Assembly: GCA_024227565.1 (NCBI GenBank) | Contig: JAAEUE010000271.1 | Span: forward strand, 1 to 64,000 | Origin: Alphaproteobacteria bacterium | Lineage (GTDB): Bacteria; Pseudomonadota; Alphaproteobacteria; Rhizobiales; CAJQND01 | Direction of reading: 5' to 3' | Length of the DNA: 64,000 nt | Part shown: positions 16,705 through 25,339 of the stretch, in pieces | Layout of the letters: every line of letters begins with the position of its first letter | Position numbering within the stretch: the first letter of the stretch is position 1 | The notes under the pieces: generated by a model | The model's input: only the letters and a program-made list of their open reading frames with translations | Database searches by the model: none | What the model was told of the DNA's origin: nothing | Position numbers and translations under genes: made by a program

Positions 16705-17627
16705 ACCCGGACCTCCTCATCATACGGATCATAGGTGTCAATTTCGTGCGGCAGCACCGCGCGGATGGCGACCTCTTCTGAGGCCAGGGCAACGAGATCG
16801 TCGGCCTCGTAGAGCACCATCGGCTTTGCCGCCATGGTGTCCTTGGCCATGCCGAGCTCGTTGCGTGTGGTCACCAGATAGGTGAACACGCCGTCAATCT
16901 CCTCGATCGACATGCGCAGGCTCTCTTCCAGCGAGATGCCCTTCTCCAGGTTCACCGCGGTGTAGACCGCCAGCAGTTCACTGTCGCAGTTGGAGACAAA
17001 GCGCTGCCCGCTGCGTTCCAGGTGCCGGCGCATCAGCCAGTAGTTGGTGATCTGGCCGTTATGGACCACGGCGATGTCGTTATAGGGGTAGGCCCAGTAG
17101 GGGTGGGCAGACCGGATGTCCACATCGGACTCCGTTGCCATCCGCGTGTGGCCGATGGCGTGGGTGCCCTCAAACTTGCCGAGGCCATATTGGTCCGACA
17201 CCACGGTGGCATCGCCCAGGTCCTTGATCAGCTCCAGCGAGTTGCCGATGGAGAGGATTTCCGCGCCATTGATGTCTTCAATCCGGTCGGCAAGCTGTTT
17301 CATGTCGCCGCCATAGGAGATCCGGTAACGGTAGGCATATTCGGTTGCCTGCTCTTCCTTTTTCACCTTCACGCCCACTTCTTTCAGAAGCGCATCAACT
17401 TCGGCGCGGCGTTCTTTGATTTCCTGGTGAATGTGAAAGCCGGTGGAGAGCTCTTCCTGCTCAGCCACTTTGAAGCGCAACACATGCTCGTCCTTGCCCG
17501 GTTTGCCATAGACGGCAAAGCCGGTTGAATCCGGTCCGCGGTGTTTCAAGGCCTGCAGCATGGCGGTCATTTCGCCGCCCACATTGCTGGTGCCTTTGCG
17601 GTGGATAAGCCCTGCTATTCCACACAT
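16692..17627 (-). CDS. mgsA: N-methylglutamate synthase subunit A (class II glutamine amidotransferase; GlxB type)
   Basis: A 311-residue N-terminal-nucleophile amidotransferase. It begins MCGIAGL, so Cys2 becomes the catalytic N-terminal residue. KHRGPDSTG, IGHTRMATES and VVHNGQITN carry the glutamine-binding loop residues. It supplies the amine group to MgsBC. The ATG at 17627 has GGGAG about 9 nt upstream. It is preceded by a 200-bp spacer with two strong hairpins that separates it from gmaS on the same strand. A longer than usual insert around residues 60-110 is rich in Lys/Glu. Confidence 0.86.
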   Translation of the reverse strand: MCGIAGLIHRKGTSNVGGEMTAMLQALKHRGPDSTGFAVYGKPGKDEHVLRFKVAEQEELSTGFHIHQEIKERRAEVDALLKEVGVKVKKEEQATEYAYRYRISYGGDMKQLADRIEDINGAEILSIGNSLELIKDLGDATVVSDQYGLGKFEGTHAIGHTRMATESDVDIRSAHPYWAYPYNDIAVVHNGQITNYWLMRRHLERSGQRFVSNCDSELLAVYTAVNLEKGISLEESLRMSIEEIDGVFTYLVTTRNELGMAKDTMAAKPMVLYEADDLVALASEEVAIRAVLPHEIDTYDPYDEEVRVWKA

Positions 17628-17668
17628 TTTTCTGCTCTCCCTTTAGAAATTGGGTTGCACGGTCCTCA

Positions 17669-17715
17669 GATCAGCAGGATTTTGGCTGTACCAGCCAAAA
17701 TCCTAAAAGCTGATC
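17669..17715. repeat. Long hairpin in the gmaS-mgsA spacer
   Basis: An 11-bp perfect inverted repeat (17677-17687 with 17693-17703, arms GGATTTTGGCT/AGCCAAAATCC, 5-nt loop) is nested inside a second 7-bp pair (GATCAGC 17669-17675 with GCTGATC 17709-17715). There is no T-run on the minus strand, so it is not a simple terminator. It may be a processing or attenuation element between gmaS and mgsABC. Confidence 0.75.
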
Positions 17716-17728
17716 TTCGGTATTTTTA

Positions 17729-17776
17729 GAGCGGGATGCGGGCGCAAAACCGCCCACACTTTTGCTCATCCCGCTC
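17729..17776. repeat. GAGCGGGATG palindrome (Rhizobiales-type intergenic repeat)
   Basis: The arms GAGCGGGATG (17729-17738) and CATCCCGCTC (17767-17776) flank an inner GGGCG...CGCCC hairpin. From memory, similar GCGGGATG...CATCCCGC elements with a GTTTT centre are common between genes in Rhizobiales; this could not be checked here. It lies directly beside the 17669-17715 hairpin. Confidence 0.7.
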
Positions 17777-17828
17777 GTGCGGGCGGCGCCATCGCGCCAT
17801 CCGCCCATTATTTTCCGCAAAATCCGCC

Positions 17829-19307
17829 TTAAGGCAGACAGTGCAGATAAGTGTCCTGATCCCAGTCCGTCACAGTCGCCATGGAGCGTGCCCATTCGTC
17901 GGACTTGTACTCATGGTAGAGCCGGTACATCTCACCCGGCATGCCGCGCTGGACCACCTCATCAGCTTCAAGCGCTTCAAGGGCCTCGCCAAGCGACATG
18001 GGCAGTTTCTTGACCTGCTTGCCCTCTTTGATCGCCTCGTAAATGTTGCGCTCTTCCGGCTCGCCCGGATCAAGCTGATTTTCGATGCCGTCATCGGCAG
18101 CGGCCAGAATGGTTGAACCCATGATGTAGGGGTTCACCATTGAGTCCACCGAGCGGTACTCAAACCGGCCCGGAGCCGAAACGCGAAGTCCGGTGGTGCG
18201 GTTCTGGAAACCCCAGTCGGCAAACACCGGTGCCCAGAAGCCCGTATCCCACAAGCGGCGGTAGGAGTTGACGGTTGAACAGCCGATGGCCGTGAGCGCG
18301 CGCAGGTGATGCACGATGCCGCCAATGGCCACCAAGCCGGCCTTGCCCGGCATTTGCGGGTCGTCATCATCCGGCATGAAGGTGTTCTCACCGCCGGAGA
18401 CATACATGTAGTTCTCTTTCATGCCCGGCAGGTTTTTCGGATCATTGCCGGTCTTGTGGAACTTGTCCTCGCCGCCATACCAAAGCGACATGTTGTGGTG
18501 ACAGCCCGATGCCGACACGCCCATGAACGGCTTGGTCATGAAGCAGGCAATCAGGTTGAACTCGCGGGCCACCTGGGCACAGATCTGCCGGTAGGTGGTG
18601 AGCCGGTCCGCATTGCGCAGAACATCGTCATACATCCAGTTCAGCTCAAGCTGGCCCGGCGCATCCTCATGGTCACCCTGGATCATGTCGAGACCCATGG
18701 CGCGGGAATATTCCATCACCTTCATGTAAACCGGGCGCAGGCTTTCGAACTGATCGATGTGGTAGCAGAACGGTTCGGAGAAGCCGCCGTTCGGCTTGCC
18801 GTTCTCGTCCTTCTTGAGCCACATCATTTCCGGCTCGGTGCCCACCCGCAGGCTCAAGCCGTTGTGCTTCTTCTGAAACTCATCGTGCATCCGGCGCAGG
18901 TTGCCGCGGCCATCAGACGTCAGATAGCCGCCTGGATTTTCGCGCTCTTCGCGGTTGCGGAACAAGGTGCAGTAGAACCGTGCGATGCGCTTGTCCCAGG
19001 GGAGCTGCATCATGGTTTCAGGTTCAGGGATGCCAACGAGCTCAGCAGCTTCCGGGCCATAACCCAGATATTCGCCGGCCCGGTTGGTGAACAGGTTCAT
19101 GGTGGCGCCGTAGACCAGCTGGAAGCCCTTCTGAGCGACAGTTTCCCAGTGATCGGCCGGGATGCCTTTACCCATAATCTTGCCTGTGATCGAAACGAAC
19201 TGAAGGTAGAGATACTCAATCCCCAGCTCATCAATCATCTTGCGGACTTCTTTGACCCTCTTCGCACGGCCCTTCTGTGCAACAAATTTTTCAATATCCA
19301 TTGGCAT
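17829..19307 (-). CDS. gmaS: Gamma-glutamylmethylamide synthetase (glutamine-synthetase family, GlnT type)
   Basis: A 492-residue member of the glutamine synthetase superfamily. Metal and substrate motifs are visible: GTEPEMMW, QGDHEDAPGQLELNW, SGCHHNMSLW, NSYRRLWDTGFWAP and FEYRSVDSMVNPYI. GMAS ligates methylamine to the gamma-carboxyl of glutamate with ATP, the entry step of the N-methylglutamate route, in the cytoplasm. Immediate linkage to mgsABC, and proximity to tmm and tmo genes, favours GMAS over an ordinary glutamine synthetase. The ATG at 19307 (GAGG 5-6 nt upstream) is preferred to starts further upstream. Two phased ACCAATT repeats lie 65-85 bp upstream, suggesting co-regulation with tmm and tdm. 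Confidence 0.85.
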   Translation of the reverse strand: MPMDIEKFVAQKGRAKRVKEVRKMIDELGIEYLYLQFVSITGKIMGKGIPADHWETVAQKGFQLVYGATMNLFTNRAGEYLGYGPEAAELVGIPEPETMMQLPWDKRIARFYCTLFRNREERENPGGYLTSDGRGNLRRMHDEFQKKHNGLSLRVGTEPEMMWLKKDENGKPNGGFSEPFCYHIDQFESLRPVYMKVMEYSRAMGLDMIQGDHEDAPGQLELNWMYDDVLRNADRLTTYRQICAQVAREFNLIACFMTKPFMGVSASGCHHNMSLWYGGEDKFHKTGNDPKNLPGMKENYMYVSGGENTFMPDDDDPQMPGKAGLVAIGGIVHHLRALTAIGCSTVNSYRRLWDTGFWAPVFADWGFQNRTTGLRVSAPGRFEYRSVDSMVNPYIMGSTILAAADDGIENQLDPGEPEERNIYEAIKEGKQVKKLPMSLGEALEALEADEVVQRGMPGEMYRLYHEYKSDEWARSMATVTDWDQDTYLHCLP

Positions 19308-19370
19308 GGTACCCTCGCACCCCTTCAAATTGGTTTTTTGATTGGCCCTAATGGCACTAAGGCCCAAGCA

Positions 19371-19390
19371 TACCAATTATGGACCAATTT
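19371..19390. promoter_or_regulatory. Phased ACCAATT repeats upstream of gmaS (2 copies, plus one at 19488)
   Basis: CCAATT starts at 19373 and again 11 bp later at 19384 (TACCAATTATGGACCAATTT). A further TGGTCCAATTTT lies at 19488-19499. They sit in the 430-bp gene-free region between gmaS and gntR, at promoter distance from gmaS. The rest of that region shows no other element. Confidence 0.75.
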
Positions 19391-19689
19391 TGACAACTGG
19401 CAAGAGTCATTTTGCGGCAGATTTTTTATTTTGCACGATGATCTGGCAAATCATCACGCCACCATGTGGTGCATTCACATCCGGTTATGGTCCAATTTTC
19501 GGCAGAAAATAAGGAATTTTTGAGACACCGGCAACACTCAACGTGAGGCCTTTAAGGGCTAATTCCTGCCGATATTGGGAGTGAAACAAAGGCCGCGAGA
19601 CGAACCAATCCACACCCTTTTGCCCGTAAAACGTGAACCTTCCCTCGACGAACTGCGCAATCATGAGCCATACTAGAGGCAGGCAATCA

Positions 19690-19727
19690 GACCAATTTGA
19701 TACCAATTTAGACCAATTAAGACCAAT
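19690..19727. promoter_or_regulatory. Phased ACCAATT repeats upstream of gntR (4 tandem copies)
   Basis: ACCAAT repeats start at 19691, 19702, 19712 and 19722, with steps of 11, 10 and 10 bp, ending about 10 bp before the chosen gntR start codon. The array overlaps the leader, which would suit negative autoregulation. It is the longest array of this motif in the window. Confidence 0.8.
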
Positions 19728-19737
19728 GAAGGACCCG

Positions 19738-20478
19738 ATGGCGAAGAAGGCTGAGTTCGATATGAACGGGTTGGCAGACCACATGGCGGCTGATCTTTCG
19801 CCGGGGCGCGGCGCAGGGGCGATCACCGCACGCTTGCGCAACGCCATTGAAACCGGGGTTTACTCCGACGGAGACCAGCTGCCGCCCGAGCGCCAGTTGG
19901 CTACGGCCTTTGATGCTGCCCGCAGCACCATCCGAAAGGCCCTCAACCAGCTTGAGAAGGCCGGCCTGGTGGAGCGCCGCATCGGCAGCGGCACCTATGT
20001 CTCCTATTCAGGCCCCATCTCCGAACAGGGTGATGAGATCATTGATCTCGTCAGCCCGCTTCAGCTCATTGAAGCGCGCTTTGCGATTGAGCCTTACATG
20101 ACCCGCCAGGCAGCATTGCACGCCACCAAGCGGGATCTGGAAAACATCGAGGCCATTCTGGTGCGCCTTGAAGGTTCACGCAACGACGAGCCCGCCTTTT
20201 CGCGCTGGGACAGCGAGTTCCATCAGCAGCTCGCCCGCTGTTCGCGCAATCCGCTCATCGTGCGGCTCTATCAAAACATCAACGAAGTGCGCTCCCATGC
20301 CCAGTGGCGGGCCATGCGCCGCACAATTCTGACCCCTGAGCAGATCGACGTCTACAACGAGCAGCACCGCCAGATTTACGACGCCCTGTGCGAACGCGAT
20401 CTGAAAACCGCCTCCAAACGCATTGAAGAGCATCTGGAAAAGGCGCGTCAGGATCTCATTGGTGCAGAGAGCGGTTAG
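19738..20478 (+). CDS. GntR-family regulator, FadR subfamily (FCD domain)
   Basis: A 246-residue regulator. A winged helix-turn-helix lies at about residues 20-95 (ITARLRNAIETGVYSDGDQL followed by PPERQLATAFDAARSTIRKA and LNQLEKAGLVERRIGSGTYV). The FCD effector domain spans about 105-240, with WDSEFHQQLA and later EQHRQIYDAL and EEHLEKAR as probable metal-ligating His positions. The ATG at 19738 with AAGGA just upstream is preferred; upstream in-frame ATGs fall inside the operator array. Four phased ACCAATT repeats overlap its leader, and similar arrays precede gmaS, tmm, amtB, tmoX and tdm. It is therefore the prime candidate for regulator of methylated-amine use. The effector is unknown. 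Confidence 0.9.
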   Translation: MAKKAEFDMNGLADHMAADLSPGRGAGAITARLRNAIETGVYSDGDQLPPERQLATAFDAARSTIRKALNQLEKAGLVERRIGSGTYVSYSGPISEQGDEIIDLVSPLQLIEARFAIEPYMTRQAALHATKRDLENIEAILVRLEGSRNDEPAFSRWDSEFHQQLARCSRNPLIVRLYQNINEVRSHAQWRAMRRTILTPEQIDVYNEQHRQIYDALCERDLKTASKRIEEHLEKARQDLIGAESG

Positions 20479-20502
20479 GCCGGCGGAACCGAAAGCCGCA
20501 CC

Positions 20503-21366
20503 ATGAGCCCGGCCCTCCTAGGTTCACTCGCCGCCCTGTTCTGGGGTATCCACGATCTGGTGGCCGGCATCTCCAGCCGCCAGGTGGGGCACATGGTGAT
20601 TGTCCTGGGCGTCACCCTGTTTGGCCTTGCCGCGTTGACCGGATGGCTCGCCCTCACCGCAGACTTTCCAGACCTGAACCGGTCCGACATCTGGGTGCCC
20701 ATTTTCGCCGGGATGGGCTATGCATCGGCAACGCTCTTCTTGTTTGCAGCCTTTGCCGTGGGGCCTTTCTCCATTGCCGCCCCGGTCGGTGGCTCCTACC
20801 CGCTCTCAGCTTTGCTCGTGGCCACACTGTTCGGCACGCCAACCAGCGTGCCGCAGCTCATTGCAGCAGCGGCGGTCATCGGCGGCGTGATCATCGTGGC
20901 GCTGACCGAACCGGAAGACGGCAGCGAGGACACCTGGAGCCGGGAGGCCATCCGGCGCACCCTGGTGCTTGCCGCATGCGCCCATATCAGTTTTGCCTTT
21001 GCCATCACCGCCGGTCAGAAGGCGGCGGTTCTGTTTGGGGCGGTGGAAGGCACCTGGATCAGCCGGATTGCCGGCGCGCTGCTCATCCTGGTGCTGTTCT
21101 TTGCGATCAACAAACGCCGCGCGCTCCCAGCCAGATGGATCGCCCCGGTTGCCGCCATCGGCGTTCTGGATGCAACGGCGATCTGCCTGCTCAACTCGGC
21201 CGGCAGCACAAGCCAACCGCAAATCGCAACCGTGGCCGGCTCGGCATTTGGGGTGGTGACGATTTTGCTCGCCCGGATTATCCTGAAAGAGCAGATCCCG
21301 CCCAAGCGCTGGCTTGGGATTGTCATAACGTTTGCAGGCGTCGCGGTTCTGTCGGCCCCGGAGTGA
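20503..21366 (+). CDS. EamA/DMT-family transporter
   Basis: A 287-residue inner-membrane protein with about ten hydrophobic helices in two EamA repeats. The loop between repeats is acidic (TEPEDGSEDTWS, around residues 135-146). It starts 24 bp after the gntR stop codon on the same strand and ends 3 bp before the dioxygenase gene, so gntR, transporter and dioxygenase form one operon. By context it may move a methylated amine or a breakdown product. The substrate cannot be read from sequence. Confidence 0.88.
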   Translation: MSPALLGSLAALFWGIHDLVAGISSRQVGHMVIVLGVTLFGLAALTGWLALTADFPDLNRSDIWVPIFAGMGYASATLFLFAAFAVGPFSIAAPVGGSYPLSALLVATLFGTPTSVPQLIAAAAVIGGVIIVALTEPEDGSEDTWSREAIRRTLVLAACAHISFAFAITAGQKAAVLFGAVEGTWISRIAGALLILVLFFAINKRRALPARWIAPVAAIGVLDATAICLLNSAGSTSQPQIATVAGSAFGVVTILLARIILKEQIPPKRWLGIVITFAGVAVLSAPE

Positions 21367-21369
21367 GCC

Positions 21370-22200
21370 ATGATCGAACTGACCGAGGACCACAAGCAAG
21401 CATTCAACCGGGACGGATTTGCAATCGTCGCCGGGGTGCTCGACGCAGAGACAATCGAGGCGGCCCGCGCAAAGTTCCCCCTGTTGTTCCAGGGAAAATT
21501 CGAGACCGGTGTGCAGCCTGATGAATGGAACTGGCGCGAAGGCCGCGACAGTGATCAGCTCACCCGGCAGATCTGCAACGGCTGGAAGGCAGACCGCACG
21601 GTTGCAGCCATCGTATTGCGCGAAGACATCGGCCGCGCCTGTGCAAGCTTGCGCGGCTGGCCAGGGGCGCGGATCAACCAGGACAATGTGATCTGGAAGC
21701 CGCCCGGGTCCAAGCCGCTGGGCTTTCACCAGGACGACAGCTACCAGGACTGGATCAGCCCAACCGAAATGATGACCTGCTGGATTACCCTGGACGACAC
21801 CACGGCATCAGGCGGCACCATTGAGTATGTGCGCGGCTCCCACACCTGGCCCAAAGCCCCGCCCATTGCACAGTTCCATGCGCCTGACGATCCGCTGCAA
21901 GATCTGAAATCCGCCGCCAAGAGCGCGGGCGTTGCGCCAGATATCATCCCCATTGAAATCCCGGCCGGCTCAGCCGTGTTCCACCACGGCCGCACCTGGC
22001 ACGGATCGCGCGACAACAGGGGCGAAGCGCCGAGGCGCTCGTTGATTGCCCATTGCATGTCGTCTGAGGCCGAACATCATCCGACCAACGTGCACACCGT
22101 CTACAGCCGGTACAAACGCCAAGGCAGCCTGGAGCTGGACGAAAGCTTCTTCCCCATCCTCTGGCGCGAGGATGGGTATCGTTCAGCTTGGCTGCCTTGA
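21370..22200 (+). CDS. Phytanoyl-CoA dioxygenase (PhyH)-family Fe(II)/2-oxoglutarate oxygenase
   Basis: A 276-residue protein. FHQDDSYQDW gives the His-x-Asp iron ligands near residues 119-121. FHHGRTWHGSRDN near residue 205 gives the second His, and the downstream Arg that binds 2-oxoglutarate follows in EAPRRSL. Such enzymes hydroxylate aliphatic carbons, including N-methyl groups in some cases, which would release formaldehyde. GGAG overlaps the end of the upstream transporter gene, showing translational coupling. Its place in the gntR operon suggests a substrate related to methylated amines or betaines, but this is inference. Confidence 0.85.
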   Translation: MIELTEDHKQAFNRDGFAIVAGVLDAETIEAARAKFPLLFQGKFETGVQPDEWNWREGRDSDQLTRQICNGWKADRTVAAIVLREDIGRACASLRGWPGARINQDNVIWKPPGSKPLGFHQDDSYQDWISPTEMMTCWITLDDTTASGGTIEYVRGSHTWPKAPPIAQFHAPDDPLQDLKSAAKSAGVAPDIIPIEIPAGSAVFHHGRTWHGSRDNRGEAPRRSLIAHCMSSEAEHHPTNVHTVYSRYKRQGSLELDESFFPILWREDGYRSAWLP

Positions 22201-22216
22201 GAGGTTCTGTCGCTGA

Positions 22217-23560
22217 TCAGCCTTTGCCCAGATAGGCCTCCAGGCTGTCGTCGAGCGCATCCTTCCACACCGTGTGGTGCACAGGCGCCTCGGTGCCGGT
22301 CATCACGGACTTATATCCGTTGTTGCGGAAGGTCATGATGTCCTGCTTCTTGTGCTTCTTCCATTGGAAGAATGCCTCGTTGGCGCCTGCAATGTCGAAG
22401 CTCGGATAATCTGTTTCCGCAATCAGCTCACCGGTATAGGCACCCTGATATTCGATGCAGCCATAATCATCCTCGATCTTGTCTTCCAAGGCCACCCGGT
22501 CCACCACGTCCTGGGCGCGGGCTGCCTTATCGGGCACAGCGATCTTGTCCATCATGATGTCGCGGGCATACCAGGCCTGGGCATCGAACATGTTGAACGT
22601 GAACCATTGGTCCTGCATCCCCAGATAAAACAGCTTGGGATTGTCGACCCACACTACGCCCTTATAGAGATCGGCTGAGGCCAGCCGGTTGGCGGTGCGC
22701 AATTTCAGGCCTTCGGCCATGAACGGGAAGTGGTGAATGTAGCCGGTGCACAGGATGATGGCGTCCACATCTGTGGTCGTGCCGTCCTTGAAGGTGCAGG
22801 TGTTCTTCTCAACCTTGGTGAGGAGCGGAACCTCTTTCCAGTTGTCCGGCCATTTGTAACCCATGGGCGCGGTGCGGTGAGAAACCGTGATCGACTTGCA
22901 GCCATACTTCCAGCACTGCGAGCCGATGTCTTCGGCTGAGTAGCTGGTGCCCACAATCAGCAGGTCTTTGTCCTTGAACTCCAGCGCATCGCGGAAGTCG
23001 TGGGCGTGCAGAACCCGGCCGTTGAACGTGTCAAAGCCCTCAAAGCTTGGAACGTTCGGGGTTGAGAAGTGCCCACTGGCCACCACCACGTAGTCATATT
23101 CTTCGGTGTATTCGTTGTCGCCGGCCAGATCATGTGCCGTGACGGAGAACGTACTCGAAGCCTCATCGTAGGTCACATGGCGAACTGCGGTGTTGAAGCG
23201 GATCCACTTGCGCACATCGGCTTTTTCCACCCGGCCCTTGATGTAGTCGAACAGAACCTCGCGCGGCGGGTAGGAGGCAATGGGCCGGCCGAAATGTTCT
23301 TCGAAGGTGTAGTCGGCAAATTCCAGACCTTCCTTGGGTCCGTTTGACCAGAGATAACGGTACATGCTGCCGTGGACCGGCTCGCCATACTGATCGGTGC
23401 CGGTGCGCCAGGTGTAGTTCCACAGACCGCCCCAATCATCCTGCTTTTCAAAGCAAACGATTTCAGGAATGTCTTCGCCCTTTTTAGCAGCCGACTGAAA
23501 AGCCCGAAGCTGTGCAAGCCCGGAGGGGCCTGCGCCGATTACGGCAACACGTTTCGTCAT
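22217..23560 (-). CDS. tmm: Trimethylamine monooxygenase (flavin-containing monooxygenase)
   Basis: A 447-residue class B flavin monooxygenase. FAD motif GAGPSG at residues 9-14, FMO fingerprint [11 protein letters not shown] at 179-189, NADPH site GTSYSAED at 204-211. Tyr207 sits where bacterial Tmm enzymes carry an NADP-stacking Tyr. Tmm oxidises trimethylamine to TMAO with NADPH and O2. Length and N-terminus match bacterial Tmm, and the flanking tmoXWV, amtB and gmaS genes are those seen with tmm in marine alphaproteobacteria. The start has GGGAGG 6 nt upstream. Three phased ACCAATT repeats lie 48-77 bp upstream. Confidence 0.88.
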   Translation of the reverse strand: MTKRVAVIGAGPSGLAQLRAFQSAAKKGEDIPEIVCFEKQDDWGGLWNYTWRTGTDQYGEPVHGSMYRYLWSNGPKEGLEFADYTFEEHFGRPIASYPPREVLFDYIKGRVEKADVRKWIRFNTAVRHVTYDEASSTFSVTAHDLAGDNEYTEEYDYVVVASGHFSTPNVPSFEGFDTFNGRVLHAHDFRDALEFKDKDLLIVGTSYSAEDIGSQCWKYGCKSITVSHRTAPMGYKWPDNWKEVPLLTKVEKNTCTFKDGTTTDVDAIILCTGYIHHFPFMAEGLKLRTANRLASADLYKGVVWVDNPKLFYLGMQDQWFTFNMFDAQAWYARDIMMDKIAVPDKAARAQDVVDRVALEDKIEDDYGCIEYQGAYTGELIAETDYPSFDIAGANEAFFQWKKHKKQDIMTFRNNGYKSVMTGTEAPVHHTVWKDALDDSLEAYLGKG

Positions 23561-23607
23561 ATTCTACCTCCCAACAAGAAGTTCTGTTCCCTGCTTAACA
23601 CTAACCG

Positions 23608-23637
23608 ATCCAATTCAGACCAATATCATACCAATTC
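23608..23637. promoter_or_regulatory. Phased CCAATT repeats upstream of tmm (3 copies)
   Basis: CCAAT starts at 23610, 23620 and 23631 (steps of 10 and 11 bp), 48-77 bp before the tmm start codon. Same motif and phasing as the arrays at 19.4, 19.7, 25.5, 30.3 and 42.4 kb. Confidence 0.78.
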
Positions 23638-23697
23638 GTCGTATCTCAGAATAATCCGCCAGGATGCCGCGTCAATGGCTGGCACGGCGTTGGCCAT

Positions 23698-23730
23698 AAA
23701 AAAACCGCCGGGGCAATGCGCTCCGGCGGC
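23698..23730 (-). terminator. Rho-independent terminator after the amtB operon
   Basis: On the minus strand a 7-bp GC stem (CCGCCGG/CCGGCGG, 23705-23711 with 23723-23729) is followed by seven U residues (23704-23698). It lies about 30 bp past the stop codon of the 57-residue gene. It also protects the tmm promoter from read-through. Confidence 0.88.
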
Positions 23731-23758
23731 TTTTGGTTTGTCCGTTCAGGAGAAAACG

Positions 23759-23932
23759 CTACTTGTCGTTTTCAGCCTTCTCGTAAGATTCACTCTCATG
23801 CTTGTGCCCCATCCACAATGCTAAGCAGCAAAGTGCGATGGAGATAAACAGCCAGAGCGCTTCTGCCCCGGCGGCATTGTACATGGACTCTGTAATCCCG
23901 TTCCACGTACCGGTATCGAAAGGTGCACCCAT
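23759..23932 (-). CDS. 57-residue single-span membrane protein downstream of amtB
   Basis: Starts MGAPFDTGTWNGITESMYNA, followed by one hydrophobic helix around residues 24-41 (LWLFISIALCCLALW) and a charged tail ending EKAENDK. The ATG at 23932 has AAGGAG 7 nt upstream, a very strong site. It lies 24 bp after the amtB stop codon and ends just before a terminator, so it is the last gene of the amtB unit. I infer a small membrane partner or regulator of the transporter. No known family was recognised. Confidence 0.8.
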   Translation of the reverse strand: MGAPFDTGTWNGITESMYNAAGAEALWLFISIALCCLALWMGHKHESESYEKAENDK

Positions 23933-23956
23933 GGGTGTTCTCCTTTTCCAGTGGTT

Positions 23957-25339
23957 CTATTCAGCCGGAGCCGCAGATGCCGGAATACCTTCCGGATATG
24001 CAGATGCCGGGACTTTGGTCGGGTCGAGCCCTGCGATTTCGGCAGCTTCGCCGACACGCAAGATACCCATGGCCTTGAAGAGCCAGGCAAAAAGATAGCC
24101 CGGCACAAAGCCAAGGAGCGCCATGATGATCGCGCCCACGAACTGACCCCAAAGGGTGATCGTGGCAACGCCCGCATCACCCGACAGAGCCGGATAGCCA
24201 GAGGCGAACACACCCAGCATGATCACGGCATAGGCGCCGAGAACGCCATGAACCGTAAACGCGCCAACTGCATCGTCAATGCCCATCTTCTCGACCCACT
24301 TGGCCGAGTAAGGCATCAGCACGCAGCCAACGAAGGCAACGGCAAACGCCATGGGCGGCCAGTAGAGATCAAGGCCGGGAGCAGCACAGATGATCCCGCC
24401 AAGCGCACCGGACATCATCCAGAACGGATCACGGGTCACAGCCCATGCGCCAATGATACCGCCAGCGAACGCCATCAGGATATTGAAGGTGATCGCGCTC
24501 AGCGTCATTGGTGTGCCGTAGATCGAAGTCAGCTCCGTGGCGCTCCAGGACCAAGCTTCACCTGGGAAGATGAGGCAGGCCATCAGGAAGCCCCAGAAAC
24601 CAACGATAATCAGCATCAGGCCAATCAGCGTGAGCGGCAGGTTGTGGCCGGCAATGTGGTTGGCAGAGCCATCCGCATTGTACTTGCCAATTCTGGGCCC
24701 AAGATGGATCAGAACACCAAGGGCAAAGAAGCCGGCAACTGAGTGCACAAGACCGGCAGCGCCGAAGTCATGATACCCGAGTTTCTGAACCATCCAGCCA
24801 TCGGCATGCCAGCCCCAGGCGGCAGCCACGACCCAGGCAAACGAGCCCAGGACAATCGCCAGAATGACAAAGGCCACAAGCCGGATGCGCTCGATGACCG
24901 CGCCGGACATGATCGATGCGGTCGTCGCTGCAAAGAGCGTGAACGCACCCCAGAAAACGCCGGTGGCATTATCGGCCAGGTTCGGCCCCATAACGGCGCC
25001 AACCGGGTTTGCAGCCCCAACGGCATAGGCCCAGCCACTGATGCCGTTCGGCCCGGCGCTCATGTCGAAACCGGTGGGGAACGCCCAATAGACGAACCAA
25101 CCGAAGTAATAGAATGTGGGGACCATGAAGGCGAAGGCAAGAATGTTCTTGATGCCCGATGCCAGCACGTTCTTGGTGCGCGTCGCACCCATTTCGTACC
25201 CTAGGAATCCCACGTGAATGAGTACCATCAGCGGAATGGTGACGTAGTAATACATCTCCGCCGTTATTGTGTTGCCGGTGGCGTTCGCCGCTTTCAAAGC
25301 GGCGACCTCCGCGGCCAGTTTGGCTATTTGTTCTTCCAT
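23957..25339 (-). CDS. amtB: Ammonium/methylammonium transporter with N-terminal coiled-coil
   Basis: A 460-residue Amt/MEP/Rh channel with eleven or so membrane helices. YHDFGAAGLVHSVAGF carries the first pore His and FTVHGVLGAYAV the second, as in AmtB. Before the first helix there is a short heptad-like segment, EEQIAKLAAEVAALKA (residues 2-17), unusual for AmtB and likely to be a coiled-coil. The ATG at 25339 is chosen (AAGGG just upstream); a TTG at 25354 is also in frame. It neighbours tmm and the tmo genes and carries an ACCAATT array about 205 bp upstream, so it may recover ammonium or methylammonium released from amine breakdown. No glnK gene is adjacent. Confidence 0.9.
   Translation of the reverse strand: MEEQIAKLAAEVAALKAANATGNTITAEMYYYVTIPLMVLIHVGFLGYEMGATRTKNVLASGIKNILAFAFMVPTFYYFGWFVYWAFPTGFDMSAGPNGISGWAYAVGAANPVGAVMGPNLADNATGVFWGAFTLFAATTASIMSGAVIERIRLVAFVILAIVLGSFAWVVAAAWGWHADGWMVQKLGYHDFGAAGLVHSVAGFFALGVLIHLGPRIGKYNADGSANHIAGHNLPLTLIGLMLIIVGFWGFLMACLIFPGEAWSWSATELTSIYGTPMTLSAITFNILMAFAGGIIGAWAVTRDPFWMMSGALGGIICAAPGLDLYWPPMAFAVAFVGCVLMPYSAKWVEKMGIDDAVGAFTVHGVLGAYAVIMLGVFASGYPALSGDAGVATITLWGQFVGAIIMALLGFVPGYLFAWLFKAMGILRVGEAAEIAGLDPTKVPASAYPEGIPASAAPAE

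Noticed and set aside
14327..17627. Calling the three subunits a classical glutamate synthase
   Set aside because: The domains are split into three short genes in GlxB-C-D order next to gmaS; true GltB is one long chain with a GltD partner, which is absent here.
17669..17776. Hairpins between gmaS and mgsA considered as rho-independent terminators
   Set aside because: Neither is followed by a U-run on the minus strand; kept as repeats/structures instead.
18306..19523. 405-codon plus-strand frame opposite gmaS
   Set aside because: Antisense of a conserved glutamine-synthetase-family gene; no ribosome-binding site or motif.
19308..19737. Possible riboswitch in the gmaS leader
   Set aside because: I see no extended conserved fold; the visible signal is the short ACCAATT repeat, better explained by protein binding.
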